NCBI GenBank assembly: GCA_000299115.1
Contig: CP003801.1
Location: 930,001-994,000, forward strand
Source: an alpha proteobacterium HIMB59
Lineage (GTDB): Bacteria > Pseudomonadota > Alphaproteobacteria > HIMB59
DNA: 64,000 nt
Direction of reading: 5' to 3'
Made by a program: the position numbers and the translations under genes
Notes under the pieces: model-generated
The model's input: only the letters and a program-made list of their open reading frames with translations
What the model was told of the DNA's origin: nothing
Databases searched by the model: none
Part shown: in pieces, positions 55,285-64,000 of the stretch
Position numbering within the stretch: the first letter of the stretch is position 1
Layout of the letters: every line of letters begins with the position of its first letter

Positions 55285-55620
55285 TTAGATACTAAAGGAA
55301 CTCCCGCATCCACAAGAGTTTTTGGCATTTGGGTTGGAAATACTAAAACTAGATCCGATTAATTCATCTTTATAATCTAGTTCGGCTTGATCAATATATT
55401 CTATTGAATTTTTATCTACAAGTATCTGAAGGTCTTTAAAGTTAAAAATTATATCTTTTTCTGAATTTAGCTGGTTATCACTTTTAAAGATATATTGAAA
55501 ACCAGAACATCCTCCACCTTTAACTTTAATTCTAAAGTATTTCATTCCTTGACTCGCAAGAACTTCTTGAATTTTACTTATAGCTTTATCTGTTATATTA
55601 ATATTTCCCATATGTTTCAT
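55285..55620 (-). CDS. A-type Fe-S cluster carrier (IscA/ErpA-like)
   Basis: Delivers Fe-S clusters to target proteins. The 111 residues have the three conserved cysteines: GGGCSGFQY near residue 35 and NSCGCGSSF at the C-terminus (CxC... CGCG). The gene could start at the ATG at 55620 or 55611 (MGNINIT). The 5' end overlaps dgt on the other strand by a few bases, so the two promoters must interleave. Position beside dgt and xth is common in alphaproteobacteria. Confidence 0.9.
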   Translation of the reverse strand: MKHMGNINITDKAISKIQEVLASQGMKYFRIKVKGGGCSGFQYIFKSDNQLNSEKDIIFNFKDLQILVDKNSIEYIDQAELDYKDELIGSSFSISNPNAKNSCGCGSSFSI

Positions 55621-56715
55621 AATTTATCAGCTTTAAATGAAAATTCAAAAGGAAGACTTTTTCCTATAGATGAAGATCATCGTCTTCCTTATGAAAGAGA
55701 TAGAGACCGAATTTATCATTCTACTGCCTTTCGAAAGTTAAAGGACAAAACCCAAGTTTTTATGTTTGAAAAAGGTGATTATTATAGAAATCGCTTAACT
55801 CACACACTCGAAGTTTCCCAGATAGCTCGATCTGTCAGTCGGCGATTTTCTTTAAATGAAGATTTAGCTGAATGTATAGCTCTTTGCCATGACTTAGGCC
55901 ATAGTCCTTTTGGTCATGTGGGCGAAGATATAATTAGTCAAGAAATTGATCAAAATTTTAATCATAATTTTCAATCATATCGACAAGTCACATTTTTAGA
56001 AAAAAAATATATAAGTTATGAGGGATTAAATCTGACTTGGGAAACTTTGGATGGTTTAATTAAACATAATGGAAAAATATTAGAAACTTCATTTAACTAT
56101 GATTTGTCAGATAATTTTACATTTGATTTAAATAAAAATCCTTCTCTTGAGGCTCAAATTGCCTCTCTATCAGATGATATAGCTTACATAGCTCATGATT
56201 TTGATGATGGCATTAGAGCAGAAATACTAGAGATCAAAAAAATAGCTAATTTAAGTGACTTATTTGATTTCATTGATTTTAAATATATGCAGTCATTGGA
56301 TAAAAAAGTTGCCCGTAACTATTTTACAAGAAGTACCATTAATTATTTTGTGAAAGATTTAATCTCCCAGACAGAGTTAAACCTAAAAAGCAAGGATCTT
56401 AAATCTTATCAAGATGTAATTAATCAGAAGAATTTTTTAGTTTCCTTTAGTACGTTAACCCAAAGTAAAATTAATTTAATAAAAAACTATCTATATGAAA
56501 ATTTTTATACATCTGACTTTGTATATCAAAGTAGATCTAGAGCAGAACAAATCTTGCTTTTTATTATAAAATTTCTTGAAAAAGACCAATCACCACTTCC
56601 CAATAGTTGGAGGTCTAAAATTCAGGATGAAGATAGCAAAAAACAAATTATAGTTGACTATATTTGTGGTATGACTGACCAATACGCCATAAACTTTTAT
56701 AACAATTATGCTTGA
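55612..56715 (+). CDS. dgt: Deoxyguanosinetriphosphate triphosphohydrolase-like protein
   Basis: HD-domain dNTP triphosphohydrolase. The 367 residues have DRIYHSTAFRKLKDKTQVF near residue 25, the metal histidine in RLTHTLEVSQIARS near residue 64, the HD pair in CHDLGHSPFGHVG near residue 95, and a later aspartate in DDIAYIAHDFDDG near residue 187. The start at 55612 (MFHNLSALNEN) is chosen because an upstream in-frame extension lies in the opposite-strand gene. Overlaps argS by 8 bases. Confidence 0.93.
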   Translation: MFHNLSALNENSKGRLFPIDEDHRLPYERDRDRIYHSTAFRKLKDKTQVFMFEKGDYYRNRLTHTLEVSQIARSVSRRFSLNEDLAECIALCHDLGHSPFGHVGEDIISQEIDQNFNHNFQSYRQVTFLEKKYISYEGLNLTWETLDGLIKHNGKILETSFNYDLSDNFTFDLNKNPSLEAQIASLSDDIAYIAHDFDDGIRAEILEIKKIANLSDLFDFIDFKYMQSLDKKVARNYFTRSTINYFVKDLISQTELNLKSKDLKSYQDVINQKNFLVSFSTLTQSKINLIKNYLYENFYTSDFVYQSRSRAEQILLFIIKFLEKDQSPLPNSWRSKIQDEDSKKQIIVDYICGMTDQYAINFYNNYA

Positions 56716-58360
56716 TCAAATTAAACTCTCACTAAAAAATTGCCTTAGTAAGATTGATGCTAGCGTCAATGTATCTATAGATGAGATAGAAGTTTCACTA
56801 CTTTTTGATGAAAAAGGAGACTTTACAACTAATATCGCTTTAAAATTTTCTAAATTATATAAACAAAAACCAGCAGATTTAGCAAAATCAATTATTGAAA
56901 ATTTTTCTTCTGAAGAATTTTCCAAAATTGAAATGGCAGGGCCTGGTTTTATTAATTTCTTTTTAAAAGATCAGTTCTTTTTCAACCTTCTAAATTCTCA
57001 ACAAAATCGTTTTCAAGATCAATCATCTGTCAATATTGAATTTGTATCTGCTAATCCTACTGGTCCTCTTCATTTAGCCCATGGTAGAGGTGCAATCGTA
57101 GGTGATGTTCTTTCAAATCTTTACCAATTTTACGGACATAATGTGACGAGAGAGTATTATGTCAATAATACTGGAAATCAAATTAATGAATTTTTATCTT
57201 CAATTCTTTTTCAAATCTCTTCAAAACATAATTTTAATTTACCTTATCAACAGTTTTATAAAGGTGATTATATCCAAGAATTAGCAGAAAAATGTTTTGA
57301 AAATTTTAAAAATATATTCGAGATAACCAAGCTATCTAAAGATGAAGAATTAAAAATTGTTAACTTTGCTATTGAAAATTTAGTTAACCAATCTTTAAAG
57401 ACATTAAAAGACTCTGGAATTAATTTTGATCAAATTACTTATGAAACTTCAATTGTTGAAAAAAAACTTCTTCCAGAGATCATTAAAGAACTAGAAAAAA
57501 AAGGACTCGTTTATAACGGACAACTCCATGATCCTAAAGATTTCCAAGGTACAAAAAAAGATAATGAAATAACTATTTTTAAATCAACTAACTTTGGCGA
57601 TGACGAAGACCGAGCCATAACCAAAAATGACGGCACACCGACTTATTTTGCTAATGATATAGCTTATCATGTTGATAAATATCAAAGACAATATTCAAAA
57701 TTAATTAATATTTGGGGCGCAGACCATTTAGGTTATCTAAAAAGACTATCTTCTGCGTTAGTTTCGTTATACCCAGAAATTAATTTTTCCGTTGTTTTTT
57801 GCCAAATCGTTAACTTAAAAAGAGATAATACAATTCAAAAGATGTCCAAAAGAGAAGGTAATATCTTTGAGTTAGATGAATTGGTCAAAGAAATTGGTAT
57901 AGAAAATTATCGCTATTTTATGTGCTATCGAAAAAATGATACTCACATGGATTTAGACATTGATTTGATTAAAAAAGAGAACAAAGAAAATCCTATCTAT
58001 TATATTCAATATTCATTTGCACGATCACAATCTGTGCTAGAAAGAGTGAATAAAGTGATTTCTAGTAATATGGAGCTTTCATTTGAATTAAAAAATTTAA
58101 TAAAAAAGATACATGAGTGGGACTCAGTGGCTCTTAATTCTTATAAAAGAAATGAGGTACATCTAATCGCTCATTACCTAGAGTCAGTTGCTTCAATGTT
58201 TCATTCATTATGGTCATCTGCTAAATCAAATCCAAATTCAAGATTTTTAGATGATGAAAATAATCTAACTGAAAATGCCCAATCACTATTAAAAAAATAT
58301 CAATCAGTAATTTCTGAAGGTTTAGGTATATTAGGGATTAAGCCTAAATTAAAAATGTGA
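56708..58360 (+). CDS. argS: Arginyl-tRNA synthetase
   Basis: Class I synthetase for tRNA-Arg. The 550 residues have the N-terminal tRNA-recognition domain (about 1-90), the HIGH region ANPTGPLHLAHGRGA near residue 120, QKMSKREGNI near residue 378 and the anticodon-binding DALR domain at the end. Its TGA overlaps the GTG of a 47-residue gene by 4 bases. Confidence 0.96.
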   Translation: MLDQIKLSLKNCLSKIDASVNVSIDEIEVSLLFDEKGDFTTNIALKFSKLYKQKPADLAKSIIENFSSEEFSKIEMAGPGFINFFLKDQFFFNLLNSQQNRFQDQSSVNIEFVSANPTGPLHLAHGRGAIVGDVLSNLYQFYGHNVTREYYVNNTGNQINEFLSSILFQISSKHNFNLPYQQFYKGDYIQELAEKCFENFKNIFEITKLSKDEELKIVNFAIENLVNQSLKTLKDSGINFDQITYETSIVEKKLLPEIIKELEKKGLVYNGQLHDPKDFQGTKKDNEITIFKSTNFGDDEDRAITKNDGTPTYFANDIAYHVDKYQRQYSKLINIWGADHLGYLKRLSSALVSLYPEINFSVVFCQIVNLKRDNTIQKMSKREGNIFELDELVKEIGIENYRYFMCYRKNDTHMDLDIDLIKKENKENPIYYIQYSFARSQSVLERVNKVISSNMELSFELKNLIKKIHEWDSVALNSYKRNEVHLIAHYLESVASMFHSLWSSAKSNPNSRFLDDENNLTENAQSLLKKYQSVISEGLGILGIKPKLKM

Positions 58361-58500
58361 GTAAAAGATTAATTTTTATTTTAATAGTAGTTTTTTTGAT
58401 TCTTATTTTTTCTTACGCCTTGTTTGATAATTACTTGAAGTACATATTTTTCGATCATTTTCTTACTATAGAACCCGATAGTTTCGATTTTATAAAATGA
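58357..58500 (+). CDS. 47-residue membrane protein in the SPOR-gene slot
   Basis: A GTG start overlapping the argS stop gives one N-terminal hydrophobic helix (residues 5-24: KRLIFILIVVFLILIFSYAL) and a short polar tail ending PDSFDFIK. The gene is coupled at both ends (argS upstream, ATGA overlap with nagZ downstream). In many alphaproteobacteria a SPOR-domain protein with one membrane anchor lies at exactly this place; here no SPOR domain remains. Remnant versus small functional protein is open. Confidence 0.55.
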   Translation: MSKRLIFILIVVFLILIFSYALFDNYLKYIFFDHFLTIEPDSFDFIK

Positions 58501-59504
58501 GCTTCCCCCTTATAATTTCAATCAAGTCTTCTCAAATTTCAAAATTTGAGAGTGAAAATATTAGAAAATATAAACCTTTTGGTGTTATTCTTTTTAAAAG
58601 AAATATTTTAAATTTAAATCAGACTAAAAAACTTATCAAATCTATCAAAAGCCTTCATCCAAAAATACATATTTTAATAGATCAAGAGGGCGGAATAGTA
58701 AATCGTTTTCCAAAATTAAATGAATTTAATTTTTTAGATAATTTTGACTATTATCAGACTTATTTAGATTATCCTTCGTTAGCTAAACAGTTAGTATATT
58801 TAAAGTCTTTTATTACAAGTTATCATTTATCTGAAATGGGTTTTGACATTAATACTATTCCCGTTTTGGACATCCCAAATTCAAAAACTATTTCTATGAT
58901 TAAAAAGAGAACATTTGGGAGTGAACTAGATATCAGTATTAAATTGAATGAAATTTTAGTAAATACTTCTATTTCTATGGGTATTACTCCAGTTATGAAG
59001 CATATACCAGGTCACGGTCTAACTTCAAAAGACTCACATTTATCACTCCCTAAAGTGAACTCTTCACTTAAAAAATTACAAAATCAATTAAAGCTATTTC
59101 AGTATTTCAATCATCTCCCATATGCGATGACAGCGCATATCAAATACGAAAAATGGGATAAAGAAAACATGGCAACTTATTCAAAGAGCATTATCCAAAA
59201 CATTATTCGTCAACAAATTAGGTTTAAAGGTCAAATCATGAGTGATGATATGACAATGAAGGCAAATCAATACGATATAAAAGAAAGCATAATTAAGTGT
59301 AACCAATCTGGTGTGGATATATTCCTGGATTGTAGTTCTGATTGGGGAAGATATCTTGAAGTCATTAAATCTTTCAAAGTCACCAGTCGATATAAAAATT
59401 CATTGAAAATTAAGAAAGCTAAAGGGAAAGTTGATCTTAAATCTATTAATATTATTCAATATCATGATTTGTATAATGAATTAATTAAACTCTATGGAAT
59501 CTAA
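58497..59504 (+). CDS. nagZ: Beta-N-acetylhexosaminidase
   Basis: Family GH3 enzyme that removes N-acetylglucosamine from muropeptides in recycling. The 335 residues show the IDQEGGIVNRF motif near residue 63 and KHIPGHGLTSKDSHLSLP near residue 166, with the catalytic His/Asp dyad region, and an SDDMTMKA segment with the nucleophile aspartate near residue 251. It is followed by scpA with an 11-base overlap. Confidence 0.93.
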   Translation: MSFPLIISIKSSQISKFESENIRKYKPFGVILFKRNILNLNQTKKLIKSIKSLHPKIHILIDQEGGIVNRFPKLNEFNFLDNFDYYQTYLDYPSLAKQLVYLKSFITSYHLSEMGFDINTIPVLDIPNSKTISMIKKRTFGSELDISIKLNEILVNTSISMGITPVMKHIPGHGLTSKDSHLSLPKVNSSLKKLQNQLKLFQYFNHLPYAMTAHIKYEKWDKENMATYSKSIIQNIIRQQIRFKGQIMSDDMTMKANQYDIKESIIKCNQSGVDIFLDCSSDWGRYLEVIKSFKVTSRYKNSLKIKKAKGKVDLKSINIIQYHDLYNELIKLYGI

Positions 59505-60228
59505 TCTCAATATTGAAATAAAGGACTATAACGGTCCTCTTGATGTCCTTTTGGAGCTAGTTCATAAAAATAAATATGATTTAAAAAATCTTCCTATCTT
59601 AGAATTATGCAATCAATACATCGCTTTTATCGAAGATCTTAAAAAAGTTAGTATTGAAATAGCCTCAGAATATTTATTGATGGCTTCCATAATGGTTTTT
59701 TTAAAATCTAAATTTCTAGTTAATAAAGACAAAGAAGAAGATGTAAAAAAAGTAACAAAGTTTTTAACTAATAGATTAACAATTTTAGAATTAGTTCACA
59801 AAAATAGTAAATTGCTTTTTGAATTACCACAATATAAACAACAATTTTTCTCTAGTACATATAAACATAAACTCAAAGTAGAAAAAAACTTTATAATTAA
59901 AGATAAATTAATCGACCTATTAAAAGCATATGCTGACATACACAGAAGAAATCAGCAATACACTCTCAAGTTTTCCTCTTCTAAATTATTTACTATTAAG
60001 GATGGTCAAAATGTAATTAGTAATAAAATAGCTTCTAATTCTGATTGGTTTTCACTTAAAAGCCTAATTCCTGATAATTTACAATCAGAGATAATGAGTA
60101 AATCTTTTTATTCGAGTACGTTTAATGCAAGTTTGCACATGGCAAAAAAAGATAAGGAGGAAGTCAAGAAGATTGATATTAGGCAATCAAAACCTTTTTC
60201 TGATATATATTTAAAAAAACATGAGTGA
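59494..60228 (+). CDS. scpA: Segregation and condensation protein A
   Basis: Kleisin subunit of the SMC-ScpAB condensin. The 244 residues start with the N-terminal kleisin domain (YNGPLDVLLELVHKNKYDLKNLPI near residue 9) and end with the C-terminal winged-helix region. It is coupled to scpB by an 8-base overlap and to nagZ, the alphaproteobacterial arrangement. Confidence 0.93.
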   Translation: MESNLNIEIKDYNGPLDVLLELVHKNKYDLKNLPILELCNQYIAFIEDLKKVSIEIASEYLLMASIMVFLKSKFLVNKDKEEDVKKVTKFLTNRLTILELVHKNSKLLFELPQYKQQFFSSTYKHKLKVEKNFIIKDKLIDLLKAYADIHRRNQQYTLKFSSSKLFTIKDGQNVISNKIASNSDWFSLKSLIPDNLQSEIMSKSFYSSTFNASLHMAKKDKEEVKKIDIRQSKPFSDIYLKKHE

Positions 60229-60874
60229 AACTTCTCAAAAAATTGAAGCTTTAATTTTTGCCTCTAGCAAACCTGTCTCTGAAAATGAGATTAAGAAAAG
60301 ATTAGATATTCATGAAGATATCTCTGAAGTAATGTCTAATTTAGAGTCTGCTTATCAGCACCGAGGTATTAATTTGAAAAAAATATCTAGAGGATGGATT
60401 TTCTTAACCAATACTGAAGTGAGTGAAATTTTTCATGAAAAAAGAGAAGTTCAAAAGAGACTTTCCAAACAAGCAATAGAGACTCTTGCTATCGTTGTAT
60501 ATCATCAACCTATTACCAAAGCGGAAATAGAAAGTATTCGTGGTGTTGTTGTTGGTCAGGGTATTTTTGATCAACTTATGGAATTAGGTTGGATAGCACC
60601 TGGTGGTAGAAAAGAGGTTCCTGGTCGACCTATATTATGGGAAACGACTGACGATTTTTTATTACATTTTGGGTTGGGTACTTTAGATAACCTTCCGGGC
60701 ATAGAAGAAATGAAGAGCTCTGGTTTGCTTAATGATAATTTTGCCTCAATGAATATCCAAGAAATTAATGAGGATTTAAACAAAGATGAGGCTTTTGTGG
60801 ATGAAGAGGAAGCAAATGAAGAAAATTTAGATGAATTTTCACAAAGTCAATTAAATCAAAATAATGATACTTGA
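60221..60874 (+). CDS. scpB: Segregation and condensation protein B
   Basis: Winged-helix partner of ScpA. The 217 residues include IEALIFASSKPVSE at the N-terminus, QAIETLAIVVYHQPITKAEIESIRGV near residue 84 and GRPILWETTDDFLLHFGL near residue 134. The last 40 residues are acidic and asparagine-rich (DEEEANEENLDEF) and probably disordered. It overlaps the ABC ATPase gene by 11 bases. Confidence 0.93.
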   Translation: MSETSQKIEALIFASSKPVSENEIKKRLDIHEDISEVMSNLESAYQHRGINLKKISRGWIFLTNTEVSEIFHEKREVQKRLSKQAIETLAIVVYHQPITKAEIESIRGVVVGQGIFDQLMELGWIAPGGRKEVPGRPILWETTDDFLLHFGLGTLDNLPGIEEMKSSGLLNDNFASMNIQEINEDLNKDEAFVDEEEANEENLDEFSQSQLNQNNDT

Positions 60875-61910
60875 TGTAAAACAACTTTCTCATTTCTTTG
60901 GAGAAAAAGAGGCTCTTGCTAATTTAAATTTTTCAATTGATCACAATTCGATTGTTTCTGTTTTGGGACCTTCGGGTTGTGGAAAAACCACATTAATCCG
61001 CCTTATTGCAGGTTTAGAACAAATACAAAATGGAGAAATTTTTTTAGAAAAGTCTTTAGTTGCCAATAAAAATCTTAACGTACCTCCGGAGAAAAGATCT
61101 ATTTCTTATGTTTTTCAAGATTTTGCATTATTTCCTCATATGACTGTTTTGGAAAATATTAGCTTTGCTGCTGGATCTAAATCAAACAAAAAACAATTAA
61201 TTGATCAGGTAATTAATCTTTCAAAAGTTGAAAACTTTTTGGATAAGTATCCACATTCTTTGAGTGGTGGAGAGCAACAAAGAGTTGCTTTGGCACGATC
61301 TATTGCCGTTCAACCAAAATTATTATTATTAGACGAACCCTTTTCCGATTTAGATATAAATTTAAAGAGGGAAATAATAGATGATACTTTGCATTTAATT
61401 AATAGTCTTGAGTCATCAGCTATAGTAGTTACTCATAATGCAGAAGAGGCTATGTTTTTAAGCGATACCATTTTAGTAATGGAAAAAGGTAAATTGCTTC
61501 AAATTGGTACTCCTCATGAAATATATTTTAAACCTTCTAATCTTTATGTAGCCTCTTTATTTGGTGAAACAAATATTTTTCAATCTAAAGTTATCGACAA
61601 TACTTGCCTTACACCCCTTGGGAGAATTAAAGTTTCTAATTTGTCAAATAATCAAGATGTAGATGTTGTAATCAGACCAGAAGCTATAAAATTAAATTTA
61701 GAAAAATCGCCTTTACTCAATCCAAATTCTGGAGTTGTTGTCGACTCAAAATTTTTAGGTAATAGTGCTATAATCCATATGACTGTAAATGATGAGAGAA
61801 ATAACAAACATCATATTCATAGTAAGGTAATGGGTAATTTTTTACCTCCTCCAGCTAGTTCTGTATCAGTAACTTTAGATGAGGATCACGTATTCATTTT
61901 CCCTAGATAA
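60864..61910 (+). CDS. Iron-type ABC transporter ATPase (FbpC-like), orphan
   Basis: The 348 residues have Walker A GPSGCGKTT near residue 34, the signature LSGGEQQRV near residue 131, Walker B LLLLDEPFSDLD near residue 150, and the H-loop VVTHNAEEA. The C-terminal part is a TOBE-type domain (about 240-348), as in FbpC/PotA. It is an importer ATPase, but no permease or binding protein is in the window, so its partners must be elsewhere. The location between scpB and tatA is unusual. Confidence 0.88.
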   Translation: MILDVKQLSHFFGEKEALANLNFSIDHNSIVSVLGPSGCGKTTLIRLIAGLEQIQNGEIFLEKSLVANKNLNVPPEKRSISYVFQDFALFPHMTVLENISFAAGSKSNKKQLIDQVINLSKVENFLDKYPHSLSGGEQQRVALARSIAVQPKLLLLDEPFSDLDINLKREIIDDTLHLINSLESSAIVVTHNAEEAMFLSDTILVMEKGKLLQIGTPHEIYFKPSNLYVASLFGETNIFQSKVIDNTCLTPLGRIKVSNLSNNQDVDVVIRPEAIKLNLEKSPLLNPNSGVVVDSKFLGNSAIIHMTVNDERNNKHHIHSKVMGNFLPPPASSVSVTLDEDHVFIFPR

Positions 61911-61938
61911 TTGAGAAATTATATTATATAAAAAACCT

Positions 61939-62133
61939 ATGGGAGCTTTTAGTATTTGGCATTGGATAATAGTTTTGATCATTGTTCTTTTATTGTTTGG
62001 AAAAGGTAAAATTCCAACTTTAATGGGTGACATGGCCAAAGGTATTAAATCGTTTAAAAAGAATATGTCAGACGAAGATAATGCTTCTACTTCCGACTCC
62101 GATAATAAAGACTCTTCAAATAAGGATCAGTAA
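61939..62133 (+). CDS. tatA: Sec-independent translocase TatA
   Basis: Pore-forming subunit of the twin-arginine translocase. The 64 residues have a single N-terminal helix with [17 protein letters not shown] and the FGKGKIP hinge, then an amphipathic helix ([16 protein letters not shown]) and an acidic serine-rich tail. It starts 28 bases after the ABC gene and overlaps tatB. Confidence 0.94.
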   Translation: MGAFSIWHWIIVLIIVLLLFGKGKIPTLMGDMAKGIKSFKKNMSDEDNASTSDSDNKDSSNKDQ

Positions 62134-62426
62134 TGTTTTCTTTAGGTTGGATGGAGATATCCATCATCCTAATTATTACTATTGTTGTCGTAGGTCCTAA
62201 AGAAATACCTACAGTTATTCGTTTTATTAAAGGCATGACTTCCGGCATTAGAAAAATGTCTAAAGAGTTCACTTCAACAGTGGATGAGTTAACTAATTTA
62301 GATGAAGTAAAAGATATCAAAAAAGAAATTCTAGATACTAAGGAGTCTATTATCAAAGATGGTAAAGAGTTAGATGAATTTATTGATAAAAGTAATAAAG
62401 AAATTATGGATGATAAAAATAAATGA
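62133..62426 (+). CDS. tatB: Sec-independent translocase TatB
   Basis: Receptor subunit pairing with TatC. The 97 residues start FSLGWMEISIILIITIVVVGPKEIP, the TatB signature with glutamate in the membrane helix and the GPKEIP hinge, followed by a long amphipathic and polar helix. It is overlapped by tatA and tatC. Confidence 0.93.
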   Translation: MFSLGWMEISIILIITIVVVGPKEIPTVIRFIKGMTSGIRKMSKEFTSTVDELTNLDEVKDIKKEILDTKESIIKDGKELDEFIDKSNKEIMDDKNK

Positions 62427-63196
62427 GTGAAATCGAACAATCATCGATGAATTTTTTTGATCATATTAAAGAACTTCGTCAAAAATTAATGTATTCCATT
62501 ATTTTTTTCCTTATTTCTTTTGTGGTTTCGTTTTATTTTTCCCAGTCTATTTTTGAATTTCTTGCCAAACCTTTAACTTCTATTCTTCCAGATGGAAATG
62601 GTCTCATTTATACAGCTCTACAAGAGGCTTTTTTAACTAACGTAAAAGTAGCTTTCTTTACTGCAGCGTTCATTTCATTTCCTTTCCTTTCTATCCAAAT
62701 TTGGTCATTTGTTGCACCAGGCTTGCTCAAGAAAGAAAAACAAATCTCATTGCCAACTTTAATAGCTATTCCATTTCTTTTTTTATTAGGAGCAGCAGTT
62801 GTTTACTATGTTATTTCTCCAATAGCGTGGAAGTTTTTTTTGAGTTTTCAAACAGCTCAAACTGAAGGCATAAACATAACTCTCCAAGCAAAAATGAATG
62901 AATATTTATCATTAATGATGACATTTATATTTGCTTTTGGACTTGCTTTTCAATTGCCTGTCATTTTGCTTTTATTAGTTCGTTTTGGTGTTTTGTCTAT
63001 AGAGCAACTAGTATCTTTCAGAAAATACGCAATTGTTTTGTCATTTGTTTTTGCAGCTATCATTACTCCACCAGATCCTTTTTCACAAATTTCTCTGGCT
63101 TTGCCTGTTATTATTTTATATGAAGTATCTATTCTTATTTCTAGATTTTTAGCTAAAAAAAAGAAAAATGAGAAATCCGAAGATATTACAGACTAA
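62423..63196 (+). CDS. tatC: Sec-independent translocase TatC
   Basis: Signal-peptide receptor of the Tat translocase. The 257 residues have six membrane helices, the N-terminal [13 protein letters not shown] motif with the conserved glutamate near residue 16, the PLTSILPDG region, [12 protein letters not shown] near residue 90 and PPDPFSQ near residue 214. It is coupled to serS by a TAATG overlap. Confidence 0.96.
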   Translation: MSEIEQSSMNFFDHIKELRQKLMYSIIFFLISFVVSFYFSQSIFEFLAKPLTSILPDGNGLIYTALQEAFLTNVKVAFFTAAFISFPFLSIQIWSFVAPGLLKKEKQISLPTLIAIPFLFLLGAAVVYYVISPIAWKFFLSFQTAQTEGINITLQAKMNEYLSLMMTFIFAFGLAFQLPVILLLLVRFGVLSIEQLVSFRKYAIVLSFVFAAIITPPDPFSQISLALPVIILYEVSILISRFLAKKKKNEKSEDITD

Positions 63197-64000
63197 TGCA
63201 TGATATTAATTTTATAAGAGAGAATCCTTCACAATTTGACGAGGGTCTAAAAAAAAGATTTTTAGAACCTCAATCTCATATCATTTTAGATTTAGATCTT
63301 AAAAAGAGGGAATTATTAACTAAATCTCAAGATCTTCGATCTGAAAGAAAAAATCTTTCTTCTGAATTCTCAAAGCTAAATGATGAAGAAAAATCATCTT
63401 TACAAAAAAAAGTTCAAAATATTAAAAATGAAATTGAACAATTCGAAAATGAAATTTCAGATATTGACTCAAAATTAAAAGATTTATTAGCATCTTTACC
63501 AAACTTGCCTCATCCAGATGTTCCGGTAGGGGAAGATGAACAGAGTAATATTATTATAAAAAAAGTTGGTGAAATCCCTAAGTATGACTTTAAACCCAAA
63601 CCTCATTTTGAACTTGGAGAGGATTTGGAAATGCTTGACTTTGATCAAGCGGGTAAAGTTTCTGGTACTCGTTTTGTTTATGTAAAAAACCATCTAGCGC
63701 GTTTAGAAAGAGCAATTGCTAATTTTATGTTGGACAAGCATACCGGTGAATTTGGATACACCGAAATCATCCCTCCAAATTTGGTTAGAGATGCAGCAGC
63801 TTATGGAACTGGTCAACTACCAAAATTTTCTGAAGATTTATTTAAAACAAACACTGAACATTGGCTAATTCCTACCGCGGAAGTCCCTCTGACTAATTTA
63901 GTATTAGATACTATTGTTTCAGAAAAAACTTTACCTCAAAGACTTACCGCATGGACACCTTGCTATCGATCAGAAGCGGGCGCAGCTGGAAGAGATACAA
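63196..64000 (+). CDS. serS: Seryl-tRNA synthetase, 5' part (continues beyond window)
   Basis: Class II synthetase for tRNA-Ser. The visible 268 residues start [20 protein letters not shown], contain the N-terminal coiled-coil tRNA arm (about 30-98) and the catalytic core up to motif 2: motif 1 region [10 protein letters not shown] near residue 189, and the [15 protein letters not shown] segment at the end of the window. The 3' third is missing. It starts on the tatC stop codon. Confidence 0.96.
   Translation, partial: MHDINFIRENPSQFDEGLKKRFLEPQSHIILDLDLKKRELLTKSQDLRSERKNLSSEFSKLNDEEKSSLQKKVQNIKNEIEQFENEISDIDSKLKDLLASLPNLPHPDVPVGEDEQSNIIIKKVGEIPKYDFKPKPHFELGEDLEMLDFDQAGKVSGTRFVYVKNHLARLERAIANFMLDKHTGEFGYTEIIPPNLVRDAAAYGTGQLPKFSEDLFKTNTEHWLIPTAEVPLTNLVLDTIVSEKTLPQRLTAWTPCYRSEAGAAGRDT

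Noticed and set aside
55495-55611. 39-codon N-terminal extension of dgt
   Set aside because: It is antisense to the conserved Fe-S carrier gene and not part of the dGTPase family N-terminus.
1-64000. CRISPR arrays, insertion sequences, rRNA genes
   Set aside because: No regularly spaced repeats, transposase motifs or rRNA signatures were seen on reading through the window.

Overview
This is an AT-rich, very tightly packed bacterial chromosome segment. Genes commonly overlap by ATGA or TAATG junctions, and no stretch over 300 bases lacks a gene; the largest gap is about 244 bases, at 48627-48870. Several things point to a streamlined, probably marine, alphaproteobacterium of the general SAR11/HIMB59 type: a gene for the NDUFA12-like accessory subunit of complex I, the alphaproteobacterial block argS-nagZ-scpA-scpB-tatABC-serS, the neighbourhood of RNase E/G, PBP1A and prfB, and a GAAC-N7-GAAC SOS box of the alphaproteobacterial LexA type. 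The exact clade is inference and cannot be fixed from the window alone. I saw no transposons, phage genes, CRISPR arrays or rRNA genes.

Layout. 1-14230 is the translation supercluster: 3' part of fusA, then the S10, spc and alpha operons (rpsJ to rplO, secY, adk, rpsM, rpsK, rpoA, rplQ), all on the plus strand. tuf is missing between fusA and rpsJ, and rpmD is missing between rpsE and rplO. 14237-24171 holds fluoride channel, pseudouridine synthase, lipB, tRNA-Leu, mgtE, phosphomannomutase, a D,D-carboxypeptidase, NDUFA12, two tandem MlaD-like genes, a DUF2155 gene, accC/accB and a two-domain dCTP-deaminase-like gene. 24155-31392 holds an M48 protease, a short RNase E/G, PBP1A, prfB with its programmed frameshift, and a short AsmA-like protein.

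31393-36317 looks like an accessory block: MOSC protein, small membrane protein, umuDC with a LexA-type box on the umuD start codon, a TrpB2-like gene, an EamA transporter and tRNA-Asn. 36414-42642 is a run of small metabolic and unknown genes (DUF1289, GFA family, alpha/beta hydrolase, acyl-CoA synthetase, exonuclease, MFS, AhpD-like protein, three tiny membrane proteins, VOC protein). 42654-49452 has tRNA-Cys, a ZntB/CorA channel, a glutamine-synthetase-family ligase, a divergent PanB-like protein, a fatty acid desaturase, a Rieske oxygenase, a structured intergenic region and an unknown exported protein.

49551-64000 returns to core genes: isoaspartate methyltransferase family, valS, ilvD, exonuclease III, an A-type Fe-S carrier, dGTPase, argS, a 47-residue membrane protein in the slot of the usual SPOR protein, nagZ, scpA, scpB, an orphan iron-type ABC ATPase, tatABC and the 5' part of serS.

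The most interesting signals are the umuD operator region (a LexA box over the start codon plus an adjacent 10-bp dyad), the hairpin-rich region after the Rieske gene, the tandem MlaD pair, the shortened AsmA-like protein, the SPOR-slot remnant and the PanB-like protein without a recognisable metal motif.
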